Shown: one piece after another, positions 20,793 to 29,332 of the stretch
Layout of the letters: the number at the start of each line of letters is the position of its first letter
Position numbering within the stretch: the first letter of the stretch is position 1
Assembly (NCBI RefSeq): GCF_007988865.1
Contig: NZ_BJUY01000004.1
Location: 59,375 to 123,374 of the forward strand
Length of the DNA stretch: 64,000 nucleotides
Source: Alkalibacterium kapii
GTDB lineage: Bacteria; Bacillota; Bacilli; Lactobacillales; Carnobacteriaceae_A
Direction: 5' to 3'
Made by a program: the position numbers and the translations under genes
The notes under the pieces: generated by a model
Told to the model about the DNA's origin: nothing
Databases searched by the model: none
The model's input: the letters and a program-made list of their open reading frames with translations, nothing else

Positions 20793-21224
20793 TTATCTAC
20801 CAATAATAAAAGTCAGTTCCGCTTCACATACTTTCTTACCGTCAACGTATGCGACACCTTTACCGATGCCCGCATAATCTTTTAATTTCACGATATCCAC
20901 TTTCAGCTCAAGAACATCCCCGGGCTGAACTTTTTTCCTGAATTTTACTTTATTCAGTCCGCCTAAATAAGCCGTCTGTGATTTGAACCGGTCCAGTTTA
21001 AGGAGTGGGATCGACCCCGCTTGAGCAAGACTTTCAACAATCAGTACACCAGGCATGACTGGGTCTCCAGGAAAATGCCCCTGGAAAAACTCTTCGTTTA
21101 TCGTAACATTTTTGACTGCTGTGACATGTTCACCTGGAATCATTTCTGTCACTTTATCTATATAATAAATAGGATAGCGATTCGGGATCAGTTCCTGAAT
21201 CTCCGCAATATTCATTGATGTCAT
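20793..21224 (-). CDS. fabZ: 3-hydroxyacyl-ACP dehydratase FabZ
   Basis: A 143-residue hot-dog-fold dehydratase. The catalytic pair is His50 in QGHFPGDPVMPGV and Glu64 in IVESLAQ. It removes water from 3-hydroxyacyl-ACP. A FabN-like bifunctional isomerase activity, known in enterococci for unsaturated fatty acids, cannot be excluded by reading alone. AAGGAG precedes the ATG by 6 nt. It sits between accB and accC, its usual place in this operon type. Confidence 0.94.
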   Translation of the reverse strand: MTSMNIAEIQELIPNRYPIYYIDKVTEMIPGEHVTAVKNVTINEEFFQGHFPGDPVMPGVLIVESLAQAGSIPLLKLDRFKSQTAYLGGLNKVKFRKKVQPGDVLELKVDIVKLKDYAGIGKGVAYVDGKKVCEAELTFIIGR

Positions 21225-21236
21225 TGTAATCTCCTT

Positions 21237-21728
21237 TTAAGTCGCTTTTATTTTTATTAGTGTCTGATCAAACTCAATCGCCTGGCCGTCTTCAACACTT
21301 ATCTCTTCTACTGTCCCTTTTATATCGCTTTTGATTTCATTCATCACTTTCATTGCTTCAATAATAAGGACAGTCTGGCCTTCCTCGACAGTATCGCCTG
21401 CTTTGACGAAAGGTTCAGAATCCGGTGAGCTAGAGAGATAACTTGTGCCGACGATCGGTGATTTGATTAAATGAAAAGATTCATCTTCTGCATTTTCGAC
21501 CTCGACTGAATCGACTTCCATTTCTGTTTTTTCCGTTTGTTTAGCTTTGCTTTCTTGCTTTAATGTACTAACCTGTTCACTCGCTTGAACTGAATCTAAC
21601 GTTTGATTTGTGCTATCAGCATCGCGCTTACTGAGTTTGAGTGAAGCCGACGCATTCTGAAATTCAAAATGCGTGAGACTAGACTGATCGATCAATTGAA
21701 TCAATTCTTTTATTTCTTCGTTTTTCAT
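21237..21728 (-). CDS. accB: Biotin carboxyl carrier protein of acetyl-CoA carboxylase
   Basis: A 163-residue BCCP. A helical N-terminus and a Ser/Gln/Glu-rich linker (about 35-80) precede a biotinyl domain with the EAMKVMNE signature, where Lys127 is the biotinylation site. SPIVGTSYLSSSP is the typical entry to that domain. It carries CO2 between AccC and AccAD. Its start overlaps the fabF stop (ATGA). Confidence 0.96.
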   Translation of the reverse strand: MKNEEIKELIQLIDQSSLTHFEFQNASASLKLSKRDADSTNQTLDSVQASEQVSTLKQESKAKQTEKTEMEVDSVEVENAEDESFHLIKSPIVGTSYLSSSPDSEPFVKAGDTVEEGQTVLIIEAMKVMNEIKSDIKGTVEEISVEDGQAIEFDQTLIKIKAT

Positions 21729-22969
21729 TCAGTATCACTCCATTTTTTAAAACAGGTCACCGCATTATGCCCGCCAAAACCAAGTGAATTGTTTAAAGCA
21801 TAGATGTTTTCTTTTGTACGAGCTTCTCCGAGAATATAGTCTAAATCACATTTTTCATCCAATTCTTTTGTATTGATCGTTGGAGGCATAATGTTTTCTT
21901 GAAGAGATATTACGGTCGCAATGGCTTCTATTGCTCCTGCTCCACCTAATAAATGCCCAGTCATACTTTTTGTGCTCGATACTGCAACTGTTTTAGATGC
22001 TGCTTCTCCAAGGGCTAATTTTATAGCACTCGTTTCTGCAGAGTCATTGGCCGGTGTTGATGTTCCATGTGCGTTTATATACCCTACTTCGCCCGGTTCT
22101 ATCCCAGCTTCTTTCATGGCCATCTTCATAGCTTTCGCAGCCCCTTCGCCGTCTGGTGTAGGTGCCGTCATGTGGAAACTGTCGCCTGTTGCGCCGTAGC
22201 CAACGATTTCAGCATAAATATGCGCGCCACGTTCTTTAGCTGAAGACAGACTTTCAAGTATAATAACACCTGAACCTTCACCCATAACGAAGCCGTGGCG
22301 GTTTTTATCAAAAGGTATTGAGGCTGTATCTGGATCATTGCTTGTTGATAAGGCATTTAATGCAGCAAAGCCGGACATGCCGATTTCATTCACGCTCGCT
22401 TCAGATCCGCCTGCCAGCATATAATCTGCATAACCGTGTTTGATTTGTCTGAATGCTTCACCGATCGAGTTATTGCCCGAAGCACAGGCGGTGACGATCG
22501 ATAAATTAAGACCCTTAGCTCCTGTAGCAATCGAAATATTTCCAGCTACCATGTTCCCTATGGCTTTAGGGACAAACAGGGGTTCCACTCTATCTAATCC
22601 TTTTTCATGCATTTTTATGATTTGTTTCTGCATCGTATCTAATCCGCCAATACCAGAACCAACAATCACACCTAATCGATCAGCATCAAAATCAAAGTCC
22701 TCCAATCCGCTGTCTCTCATTGCTTCTAGTGCCGCTGCGACACCGTATTGTGAAAAGGGATCCATGCGTTTAGCTAATTTTCTGTCCATCAGTTCCTTGG
22801 GTACAAAATTTTTCACTTCTCCAGCGACGCTAACATCTATCGCTCCTCCATCAAATTTTGTTAAAGGACCAATACCATTTTTTCCCGTCTTTAATCCTGT
22901 CCAAAATTCTTGTGCAGAGTTTCCTAAAGGAGTAATAGCTCCCAAACCTGTAACGACAACTCTTTCCAT
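21725..22969 (-). CDS. fabF: 3-oxoacyl-ACP synthase II (FabF)
   Basis: A 414-residue elongating condensing enzyme. The Cys-His-His triad is visible: Cys162 in VTACASGNNSIGEA, then INAHGTSTPAND and KSMTGHLLGGAGAIE. The start at 22969 (MERVVVTGLGAITPLG) has AGGAGG 6 nt upstream; an ATG eight codons earlier overlaps fabG and lacks a site. FabF is also the usual temperature-control point for chain length in bacteria. Confidence 0.97.
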   Translation of the reverse strand: MERVVVTGLGAITPLGNSAQEFWTGLKTGKNGIGPLTKFDGGAIDVSVAGEVKNFVPKELMDRKLAKRMDPFSQYGVAAALEAMRDSGLEDFDFDADRLGVIVGSGIGGLDTMQKQIIKMHEKGLDRVEPLFVPKAIGNMVAGNISIATGAKGLNLSIVTACASGNNSIGEAFRQIKHGYADYMLAGGSEASVNEIGMSGFAALNALSTSNDPDTASIPFDKNRHGFVMGEGSGVIILESLSSAKERGAHIYAEIVGYGATGDSFHMTAPTPDGEGAAKAMKMAMKEAGIEPGEVGYINAHGTSTPANDSAETSAIKLALGEAASKTVAVSSTKSMTGHLLGGAGAIEAIATVISLQENIMPPTINTKELDEKCDLDYILGEARTKENIYALNNSLGFGGHNAVTCFKKWSDTE

Positions 22970-22985
22970 TTGTATCCTCCTAGAT

Positions 22986-23720
22986 TTAGCCATTCATGAC
23001 CATGCCGCCATCAACATGCAGCACTTGACCCGTAATGTATTTCTGATCACTCAAAAAAGTCACTAATTCTGCAATTTCTTCTACCGTACCCAGTCGTTTG
23101 AGTGGTATGGACTGCAAAGCCTGTTCCTTGATGTCCTCTGTTAGGCTATCGGTCATGTCAGATTCAATAAAACCAGGTGCGATGGCATTAATCATAACCC
23201 CGCGTGATGCTAGTTCTTTAGCAATAGACTTTGTAAAGCCAATCACACCAGCTTTACTTGCAGCATAATTGGACTGTCCGACATTTCCAATTGTTCCTAC
23301 CACGCTTGAAATGTTGATGATATGCCCTGAGCGCTGCTTCAACATAACTTTAGCAACTTCTCTTGCGGTAAAAAAAGTCCCTTTCAAATTAACTGACAGC
23401 GTAGAATCAAACTCTTCTTCGGTCATTCGGATAAGCAGATTATCTCTCGTAAGTCCTGCATTATTCACTAGGACATCGATTTTTTTAAATGTTTTCTTTA
23501 TTTCTTTGATCATTTTTTTTACAAACGATTCATCGCTGATGTCTCCTACGACAGGATGAACCTCTCCGCTAAATGCATTGAAATACTCCAGCAATTCAGG
23601 AGTGAATTCCGATCGGCCATTGACAACGACCGTGTGCCCTTCTTTTAAAAATGCAGACGCGATCGCTTTACCTATACCTCTTGAACTACCCGTAACAATT
23701 ACAACTTTTTTATTGTCCAT
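22986..23720 (-). CDS. fabG: 3-oxoacyl-ACP reductase FabG
   Basis: A 244-residue NADPH-dependent SDR reducing 3-oxoacyl-ACP. It shows VTGSSRGIGKA (9-19), NNAGLTRDNL, and the catalytic Ser138/139, Tyr152 and Lys156 in NISS and NYAASK, with IAPGFIESDMT after it. AAAGGAG lies 6 nt before the ATG. Distinct from the YqjQ-like SDR at 6 kb by its FabG-specific segments and operon context. Confidence 0.96.
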   Translation of the reverse strand: MDNKKVVIVTGSSRGIGKAIASAFLKEGHTVVVNGRSEFTPELLEYFNAFSGEVHPVVGDISDESFVKKMIKEIKKTFKKIDVLVNNAGLTRDNLLIRMTEEEFDSTLSVNLKGTFFTAREVAKVMLKQRSGHIINISSVVGTIGNVGQSNYAASKAGVIGFTKSIAKELASRGVMINAIAPGFIESDMTDSLTEDIKEQALQSIPLKRLGTVEEIAELVTFLSDQKYITGQVLHVDGGMVMNG

Positions 23721-23731
23721 ACTCGGCTCCT

Positions 23732-24664
23732 TTAAGACTGAAATACCTTCGCAATGGTTTCCAATTGCTTGATCTTCTCGATGTTTTTCACAGTCACATC
23801 TCTGTCGATACGTTTAACAAATGAACGCAGTGCTTTTCCAGGTCCTACTTGAACAAAGGTCGTCACCCCATCAGAAATCATTTGTTTGATCATTTGTTCA
23901 AATTTCACAGATGATGCGATCTGTTTTTCTAAAAGTGGTTTGATCATTGCAGCATCAGTATAAACTTCAGCTGTGACATTAGAATAGACAGGTGTAGTGA
24001 ACGATTTAAAAGCTACTTTGCCAAGATCTTCAGAGAATTCATGTGCAGCAGGTTCCAGCATTTTCGTATGAAAAGGGCCACTCACTTTTAATCGTGATGT
24101 TTTTTTGGCCCCCTTATCCATTGCTTTTTTCATTATTCTATCTACTCCGTCAGTTTCACCGGAGATAACCAGTTGTTCTGGAGCGTTATAATTCGCTATG
24201 GAAACGAAGGAATCTTTTGAGACTTCTTTACATAGTTGTGCTAATGTAGAGGCATTTAAACCTAAAACCGCAGCCATTGCTCCTTCTCCATCTGGTACAG
24301 CTTGTTCCATTAACGAACCACGTTTATGAACTAAAGGTATCGCCTCTTCGAAAGTTAAAGCGCCTGATGAAACCAAAGCTGTGTATTCACCTAGACTCAA
24401 TCCGGCAACAGCGTCGGGAGAAATGCCCACGGACGTCTTCACGATGTGTTCGATGGCATGACTGACAGTCAGTATGGCGGGTTGGGTATAGGCCGTTTCA
24501 TTTAATCGCGCATCATTATTGAAACATAGTTCAGCTAAATCAGTACCCAATTGTCTACTGGCCATATCAAAAATTCCTCTGACTTCACTATAGTTATCAT
24601 AAAAATCTTTGCCCATTTCGTTGTACTGGGCTCCTTGTCCACTGAATAAAAAAGCAGTTTTCAA
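23732..24664 (-). CDS. fabD: Malonyl-CoA:ACP transacylase FabD
   Basis: A 310-residue transacylase with GQGAQ (9-13), the nucleophile Ser90 in GLSLGEY, and the partner histidine in SGPFHTKML. It loads malonyl groups onto ACP. The start codon is TTG, 7 nt after AGGAG. Unlike its neighbours it has a 77-nt gap upstream, which carries a FabT-like operator, so it may also be transcribed from an internal promoter. Confidence 0.96.
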   Translation of the reverse strand: MKTAFLFSGQGAQYNEMGKDFYDNYSEVRGIFDMASRQLGTDLAELCFNNDARLNETAYTQPAILTVSHAIEHIVKTSVGISPDAVAGLSLGEYTALVSSGALTFEEAIPLVHKRGSLMEQAVPDGEGAMAAVLGLNASTLAQLCKEVSKDSFVSIANYNAPEQLVISGETDGVDRIMKKAMDKGAKKTSRLKVSGPFHTKMLEPAAHEFSEDLGKVAFKSFTTPVYSNVTAEVYTDAAMIKPLLEKQIASSVKFEQMIKQMISDGVTTFVQVGPGKALRSFVKRIDRDVTVKNIEKIKQLETIAKVFQS

Positions 24665-24693
24665 ACGATCTCTCCTGTTCCTTTAGTCATTTA

Positions 24694-24733
24694 AAAGCAG
24701 ATATGCTTTCATTTTATTTGTTTGAATATCAAA
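24694..24733 (-). promoter_or_regulatory. Possible internal promoter with FabT operator before fabD
   Basis: TTTGAATATCAAA at 24721-24733 has the TTTGA-N3-TCAAA form of a FabT box. On the minus strand a -35-like TTTACT precedes it and a -10-like TAAAAT follows it, with a 16-nt spacer that contains most of the box. The box is convincing; the promoter elements are weak. Confidence 0.55.
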
Positions 24734-24741
24734 GTAAATAA

Positions 24742-25692
24742 TCAAAAAAATATTGGATTCCTGACTATTTCACCATATTCACTCATGAGTTCCTGAATGA
24801 TTTCATGACTGCTCTGCTCTTTTTTTACGAGACCAGCTATTTGTCCGGACATAAACGAGCCGCCATCTTTATCGCCTTCAACGACTGCTTTTCTAAGCGC
24901 TCCTTTAGCCAATTCTTCCAATCGTGAAAAATCAGGATCATTGTCACTCGACAATTCTTTTTCCACTTTTAAATACTCTTTCGTTAATTTGTTTCTTAAA
25001 ACTCTGACTGGATGTCCAGTGATTTGCCCCGTAACTACGGTATCGATATCGCGTGCTTTAATGATACGCTGTTTAAATGTATCGTGCGCAATACTTTCAT
25101 GAACAACAACAAACCGTGTACCTAATTGAACAGCAGAAGCTCCAAGTGCAAAGGCTGCAGCCATACCCCGTCCGTCAGCGATTCCACCAGCTGCAATAAC
25201 GGGTATTTTTACCGCATCAACGACTTGAGGGACAAGCGTCATCGTAGTCAGTTTACCAATATGTCCACCAGCTTCCATTCCTTCACAAATGACGGCGTGC
25301 GCACCTTCTTTTTCCATACGACGTGCTAATGCCACTGAAGCGACGACTGGTATAACTGTAACTCCCGCTTCTTTGAACCTATGCATATATTTTCCGGGAC
25401 TTCCCGCGCCTGTCGTTATCACTTTGATGTTCTCTTCACAGATCACACCCACGACTTCATCCACGTATGGGGACAAGAGCAGTAAATTTACCCCGAAAGG
25501 TTTATCTGTCAACTTTTTTGTTTCTTTGATCAATCCTCTGATAAACTCTCCGGGTTCATGGCCTGAACCTAACATACCCAGGCCTCCAGCGTTGGAGACC
25601 GCTGCTGCGAGACTTGGAGTCGCTACCCAGGACATGGCTCCTTGTATGATAGGATAATCGATCCCTATCTTTTCGATTAATGATTGATTCAT
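24742..25692 (-). CDS. fabK: Enoyl-ACP reductase II (FabK, FMN-dependent)
   Basis: A 316-residue TIM-barrel flavoenzyme of the nitronate monooxygenase-like fold, typical of FabK. It opens with DYPIIQGAMSWVATPSLAAAVSNAGGLG and has EGMEAGGHIG, VIAAGGIADGRGMAAAF and ALGASAVQLGTRF. FabK performs the last step of each elongation cycle and is naturally insensitive to triclosan, unlike FabI. No fabI is seen in the window. It lies between acpP and fabD, as in streptococci. Confidence 0.95.
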   Translation of the reverse strand: MNQSLIEKIGIDYPIIQGAMSWVATPSLAAAVSNAGGLGMLGSGHEPGEFIRGLIKETKKLTDKPFGVNLLLLSPYVDEVVGVICEENIKVITTGAGSPGKYMHRFKEAGVTVIPVVASVALARRMEKEGAHAVICEGMEAGGHIGKLTTMTLVPQVVDAVKIPVIAAGGIADGRGMAAAFALGASAVQLGTRFVVVHESIAHDTFKQRIIKARDIDTVVTGQITGHPVRVLRNKLTKEYLKVEKELSSDNDPDFSRLEELAKGALRKAVVEGDKDGGSFMSGQIAGLVKKEQSSHEIIQELMSEYGEIVRNPIFF

Positions 25693-25711
25693 CTAGGAGC
25701 TCCTTCCATAT

Positions 25712-25945
25712 TTATTTAGCTTCTTTTTGTTTTTCAACGTAGTCTACCAAATCTTTAACTGTATTCAAACCTTCTTCAGACTCAATTTTGATATCAAATT
25801 CATCTTCAATATCGTTAATGATCTGGAATAAATCCAAACTGTCTGCTTCAAGTTCATCTCTGAAATTTGTATCCATTTGTACTTCGCTTTCTTCTTTGTC
25901 TAATTGATCCACGATAATTTCCTGAATTTGTTCGAATGTTGTCAT
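25712..25945 (-). CDS. acpP: Acyl carrier protein
   Basis: A 77-residue acidic helical protein. Ser36 in ADSLDLFQ is the 4'-phosphopantetheine site. The start is taken at 25945 ([10 protein letters not shown]), 8 nt after GGAGG; the ATG five codons earlier is part of that site. The usual DSLD-hydrophobic motif has Leu-Phe where many ACPs have Val-Glu, a variant also seen in other Lactobacillales. It follows fabH and is the main ACP of the cluster. Confidence 0.95.
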   Translation of the reverse strand: MTTFEQIQEIIVDQLDKEESEVQMDTNFRDELEADSLDLFQIINDIEDEFDIKIESEEGLNTVKDLVDYVEKQKEAK

Positions 25946-25978
25946 TGCTGATTCCTCCATTTAGTTATTAGTTTATTA

Positions 25979-26962
25979 TTATATTTTTATTAAAAGCGTT
26001 CCCCAGGTCAATCCGCCACCAAATGCACTTAAAACAATGGTTTGTCCACTATTCAGTTTGATCGTTCCATTCTCGATCGATTCATCCAGCAGTATAGGCA
26101 GACTGGCAGCCGACGTATTCCCATAATTTTCGATATTCATCAAAAATTTACTTAGCGGTCGGTCTAATTTTTTTGATACGATTTCAATGATCCTCGCATT
26201 TGCCTGATGCAGTAAAAAGTAATCGACATCTATAATGTCTGCTGATCCTTTTTTTAAAACCTGCTCAATACTTTTAGGTATCGATTTGGTTACAAAATTG
26301 AATATCGCACGACCATCCATCACTAAAAAACCATCTTTAACATTCATTTCGCAAAGGGGATTTCTGACTGCCTGCTCACCTGAAACGAGTGCATGACCTT
26401 TTTCTCCATCGGTATGCAGATCTTCTGCAATAAAGCTTTCAGCACCTGATTCTTTCTTCAGAATAACTGCTCCAGCCCCATCACCGAATAACACAGAGGT
26501 TTTCCGATCATTCCAATCCAATGTCTTTGACATCACTTCGCCACCAATGACAAGCGCATAGGGATGATCCATGTGACGCAACATTTTCTCTGCCGCAGAC
26601 AAACCATATACAAAACCCGAACATGCAGCACTCAAATCAAATGCCATAGCGTTATTGGCTTTTAAAGCCGCTTGTACTTTGCTTGAAACTGAAGGAGACT
26701 GACTGTCCGGAGTCATTGTGGCTACAATGACTAACCCAATCTGGCTGATATCGATTCTCCTTTTATTTAAAGCATCTAGACTAGCTTTTATACATAAATC
26801 GCTCGTGTCTTCACCTTTAGAAAGATATCTTTTTTTAATTCCTGTTCTTTTTCTAATCCATTCATCAGATGTATCCATCCACTGAGTCAATGTTTCGTTG
26901 TAGACACTGTTATCTGGAACATATTTACCTGTTGAATGAATGGTTACGCCGAATGTTTTCAT
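25979..26962 (-). CDS. fabH: 3-oxoacyl-ACP synthase III (FabH)
   Basis: A 327-residue initiating condensing enzyme joining acetyl- or branched acyl-CoA with malonyl-ACP. The triad is Cys114 in DLSAACSGFVYGL, His in LLHQANARI and Asn in ENYGNTSAAS. Its ATG overlaps the fabT stop by 1 nt (TAATG). Primer specificity cannot be read from sequence. Confidence 0.97.
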   Translation of the reverse strand: MKTFGVTIHSTGKYVPDNSVYNETLTQWMDTSDEWIRKRTGIKKRYLSKGEDTSDLCIKASLDALNKRRIDISQIGLVIVATMTPDSQSPSVSSKVQAALKANNAMAFDLSAACSGFVYGLSAAEKMLRHMDHPYALVIGGEVMSKTLDWNDRKTSVLFGDGAGAVILKKESGAESFIAEDLHTDGEKGHALVSGEQAVRNPLCEMNVKDGFLVMDGRAIFNFVTKSIPKSIEQVLKKGSADIIDVDYFLLHQANARIIEIVSKKLDRPLSKFLMNIENYGNTSAASLPILLDESIENGTIKLNSGQTIVLSAFGGGLTWGTLLIKI

Positions 26963-27417
26963 TAGTCTGGTAACTGTCCCTTCGTTCGTTCCAAATACCT
27001 ATGCAGATTTTTTAATCCCAGCATAAGTACTTCAGACTCTTTTTCGTCCATTTCATTAATGGTTTCTTTTACCATATCACGGTGGAACTTATCATGAACA
27101 CGGTAGAGTAACCGGCCTCTTTTGGTCAGCGCCAGCTGGACAACACGACGATCGATCTCGCTTCTCACCCGTTTAACATAGCCTTTTCTGACAAGATTGT
27201 TAACAGATACCGTTAGTGTTCCCACAGTGATTCCAAGTTTTTTTGCAACTTCGCTCGTTGTATGTTCCTGATACATCCCAATGGCATCGATTGTGTGCAT
27301 TTCTTTAATCGAAACATCTTTAAATTGACTCATTTGTAATGTTCGTTCTTCTATCATAAGGACATCATTGAATATCGATACTAAATATTCATTGACTTCA
27401 TTTATTCGTTGATCCAC
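26962..27417 (-). CDS. fabT: FabT, MarR-family repressor of fatty-acid synthesis
   Basis: A 151-residue winged-helix protein that begins VDQRINEVNEYLVSIFN, very like streptococcal FabT, with the recognition region TTSEVAKKLGITVGTLTVSVN and wing SEIDRRVVQLALT. FabT represses the fab operon when bound to long acyl-ACP. I place the start at GTG 27417, 7 nt after GGAGG; upstream in-frame codons would cross the promoter and operators. It heads the operon and its own promoter carries two FabT boxes, which implies autoregulation. Confidence 0.95.
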   Translation of the reverse strand: MDQRINEVNEYLVSIFNDVLMIEERTLQMSQFKDVSIKEMHTIDAIGMYQEHTTSEVAKKLGITVGTLTVSVNNLVRKGYVKRVRSEIDRRVVQLALTKRGRLLYRVHDKFHRDMVKETINEMDEKESEVLMLGLKNLHRYLERTKGQLPD

Positions 27418-27450
27418 ACCAACCCCTCCAATTTCACATTTAAAATATGC

Positions 27451-27479
27451 TTTGAACGTCAAACTATTTGACAATCAAA
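27451..27479. promoter_or_regulatory. Tandem FabT operators at the head of the fab operon
   Basis: Two TTTGA-N3-TCAAA palindromes lie 16 nt apart: TTTGAACGTCAAA (27451-27463) and TTTGACAATCAAA (27467-27479). They match the known FabT box core. The second abuts the -10 of the fabT promoter, the first lies in the transcribed leader. Confidence 0.82.
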
Positions 27480-27508
27480 ATAATAACTTAGATTTATATT
27501 TCTGTCAA
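27480..27508 (-). promoter_or_regulatory. Promoter of the fabT-accA operon
   Basis: On the minus strand TTGACA (27508-27503) and TATTAT (27485-27480) are 17 nt apart, a near-consensus promoter. FabT boxes begin immediately downstream. Confidence 0.85.
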
Positions 27509-27524
27509 GAATAATCTAAAAAAA

Positions 27525-27550
27525 ATAAGCCATTTAAAATGGCTTATCCG
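27525..27550 (-). terminator. Terminator after the DUF2187 gene
   Basis: ATAAGCCATTT / AAATGGCTTAT is a strong palindrome followed on the minus strand by at least seven Ts. It isolates the fab promoter from upstream transcription. Confidence 0.88.
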
Positions 27551-27554
27551 CTGT

Positions 27555-27914
27555 TCACTCTTGTTCTTCTTCGTTAACTTGACTTTTAAAGCCTTCGATA
27601 TCCTTAAAATTAACAACTGTTTTTTCTTCCACCAAATCATGCATGCGTTCAGCTGAATGCGTCCAGTTGATTTTAACTATCGCACTATTCGTCAGTAATT
27701 TTTCTATTTTACCTTCCATTGGTTCATCGCGAAAAGTAAAAATGATTTCATCACCAACGTCTGGTCTCAAATTCTCTTTGATTGTTTCAATAATCTCTAC
27801 TGCTTCTTTGTAAGGCAAATCTAGTAGATTAGCAATACGGGAATTGCTGGCGCCTTTTCGAAGTTCTGTTTCCACAAGGTCTTGAACTTCAGTGGTTATT
27901 TCAACTTTTGCCAC
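27555..27914 (-). CDS. DUF2187-domain protein (YkvS-like), putative
   Basis: About 119 residues. The N-terminal half looks like a small helical HTH-type segment (ELRKGASNSRIANLLDLPYK). The C-terminal half resembles the DUF2187/KOW-like barrel: DEIIFTFRDEPMEGKIEKLL, SAIVKINW and VVNFKDI. Function unknown; a nucleic-acid-binding role is a guess. ATG 27920 directly touches GAGGG, so GTG 27914, six nt from it, is the more likely start. It is separately terminated and lies upstream of the fab operon. Confidence 0.65.
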   Translation of the reverse strand: MAKVEITTEVQDLVETELRKGASNSRIANLLDLPYKEAVEIIETIKENLRPDVGDEIIFTFRDEPMEGKIEKLLTNSAIVKINWTHSAERMHDLVEEKTVVNFKDIEGFKSQVNEEEQE

Positions 27915-28041
27915 TTTCATCCCTCAATTCTTTCATAGTTTTTTTATAATCCTTTAATCATTATACCATAAAAAAACGATCTTAGCGACTAAACGCTTCC
28001 AAGCGGATGGCTCTCAACAACTTTATCCAAATGACTCACTA

Positions 28042-28488
28042 TTATTTTAATAGATCAGCCGCTTTATAGCCTATCTTTTTAAGTGTCGTCTGAAGAGCCA
28101 AAACTTCTTCATTGGAACATGATTCAAAAATTTCTGATATCTTCTCGGCGTGTTTAGGGAAAATATCCTCCATCAACGATTTACCTTTAGTAGTCAATTC
28201 ACAAAACGTGACACGCCTGTCCCTTACATCAACGATCCGATTGATCAGTCTCTTTTCTTCAAGTTGTTTAACAACATAAGTGATGCTGCTCGAAGCAAGC
28301 AGTACTTGCTGTCCGATTTTTTGGATAGGCTGCTTTCCTTTACTGTAAAGAAGCTCTAAAACTGTAAACTCTGTTGCGTTTAATCCATAAGAACTCATAT
28401 CTTTTTTCACAAGTTTTTCAACACTGGTAGAGGCTTTCAATAATATTCTTAAAGCCCTCAATTCTTCTTCGTTCATCTTTTTATCCAT
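28042..28488 (-). CDS. MarR-family transcriptional regulator
   Basis: About 148 residues with the MarR winged-helix core: NATEFTVLELLYSKG, IQKIGQQVLLASSSITYVVKQLEEK as the recognition helix region, and the wing RIVDVRDRRVTFCELTTKG. The ligand and targets are unknown. It is not FabT-like in its N-terminus. The exact start is uncertain, because the AAGGTGAT site is too near the first ATG and far from the one four codons on. It is alone between DUF2187 and the phosphatidyltransferase gene. Confidence 0.88.
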   Translation of the reverse strand: MDKKMNEEELRALRILLKASTSVEKLVKKDMSSYGLNATEFTVLELLYSKGKQPIQKIGQQVLLASSSITYVVKQLEEKRLINRIVDVRDRRVTFCELTTKGKSLMEDIFPKHAEKISEIFESCSNEEVLALQTTLKKIGYKAADLLK

Positions 28489-28572
28489 CACCTTTAAATA
28501 ATCTTATTTTTTTGCTGGTTTGCTTTCTCTTCATCTTTTCTAAATAGTCGATTAAGGCAAAGAATCTCATTG

Positions 28573-29121
28573 CTACTCGTTTTCCATGTCATTGAACAGT
28601 TTAGCATATTTATAAAAGGCCAGTAACTGAAAAGAACTTGCTAATATTACAAGAACAGCTATTGTGCCACTCGATAGTTTAGGGAAAAAGACGGCAATGA
28701 ACATGGTGAGATAAAAAATAATGGTTGCAATTTTTCCATACCATTTCGCTCCGTCAAGCGTCATATTTTTTCGATAAAGTCTTATATTCTGGACAAACAT
28801 AAATGTTTCTTTGATCAAAAACAGGACAAATAAAAAAATAAACAGCTGCCACCTGATCATCAGCACACCTACGACCGCGATTTGAGTCAGTTTGTCTGCT
28901 ACTGGATCCAAAAGCTGACCGATACGCGTACCCTGATCATACTTCCTGGCAATATAGCCATCCAAGGCATCTGTCACTCCTGACAGAACAAGGATCCCTG
29001 TGGCAAACAGATGATCCATCTGTGTTTCTGCCCCTAGATAGTAGTAAACAAAAAAAGGAATGAGGATCAGCCTGAAATAAGACAGCAGATTCGGTACTTT
29101 GAACCAATCTCTCAGAGCCAT
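28573..29121 (-). CDS. CDP-diacylglycerol-dependent phosphatidyltransferase (PgsA-like)
   Basis: A 182-residue integral membrane enzyme of the CDP-alcohol phosphatidyltransferase family. The signature DALDGYIARKYDQGTRIGQ...DPVADK fits D-x2-D-G-x2-A-R-x8-G-x3-D-x3-D. Several membrane helices follow. It most resembles PgsA, which makes phosphatidylglycerol phosphate, but the acceptor cannot be proved from sequence and I leave the symbol blank. It lies next to tRNA-Ser and no phospholipid genes adjoin it. Confidence 0.85.
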   Translation of the reverse strand: MALRDWFKVPNLLSYFRLILIPFFVYYYLGAETQMDHLFATGILVLSGVTDALDGYIARKYDQGTRIGQLLDPVADKLTQIAVVGVLMIRWQLFIFLFVLFLIKETFMFVQNIRLYRKNMTLDGAKWYGKIATIIFYLTMFIAVFFPKLSSGTIAVLVILASSFQLLAFYKYAKLFNDMENE

Positions 29122-29142
29122 ATCATCATTCCTTTCTATATA

Positions 29143-29233
29143 CCGAGAGTGAGGGATTCGAACCCTCGCACGACATAAAGCCGCCTAACGGATTTCGAGT
29201 CCGTCCCCTTCAGCCAGGCTTGGGTAACTCCCG
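29143..29233 (-). tRNA. tRNA-Ser (CGA)
   Basis: A 91-nt class II tRNA on the minus strand. The acceptor stem is CGGGAGT / ACTCTCG (one G-U), the anticodon stem-loop GGACTCGAAATCC gives anticodon CGA, and a long variable arm (GGCGGCTTTATGTCG region) is followed by a T arm with GGTTCGAATCC. The serine identity fits the long variable arm. No CCA is encoded. Confidence 0.93.
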
Positions 29234-29332
29234 TATTTACAAGTTACATTATATCTAATGTCCACTGCTTTTTCAATGAAAAAAAGGGACTCAGAAGATT
29301 TTCGCTAGCTTCCCCCGACGTCCCGGTTTTAA

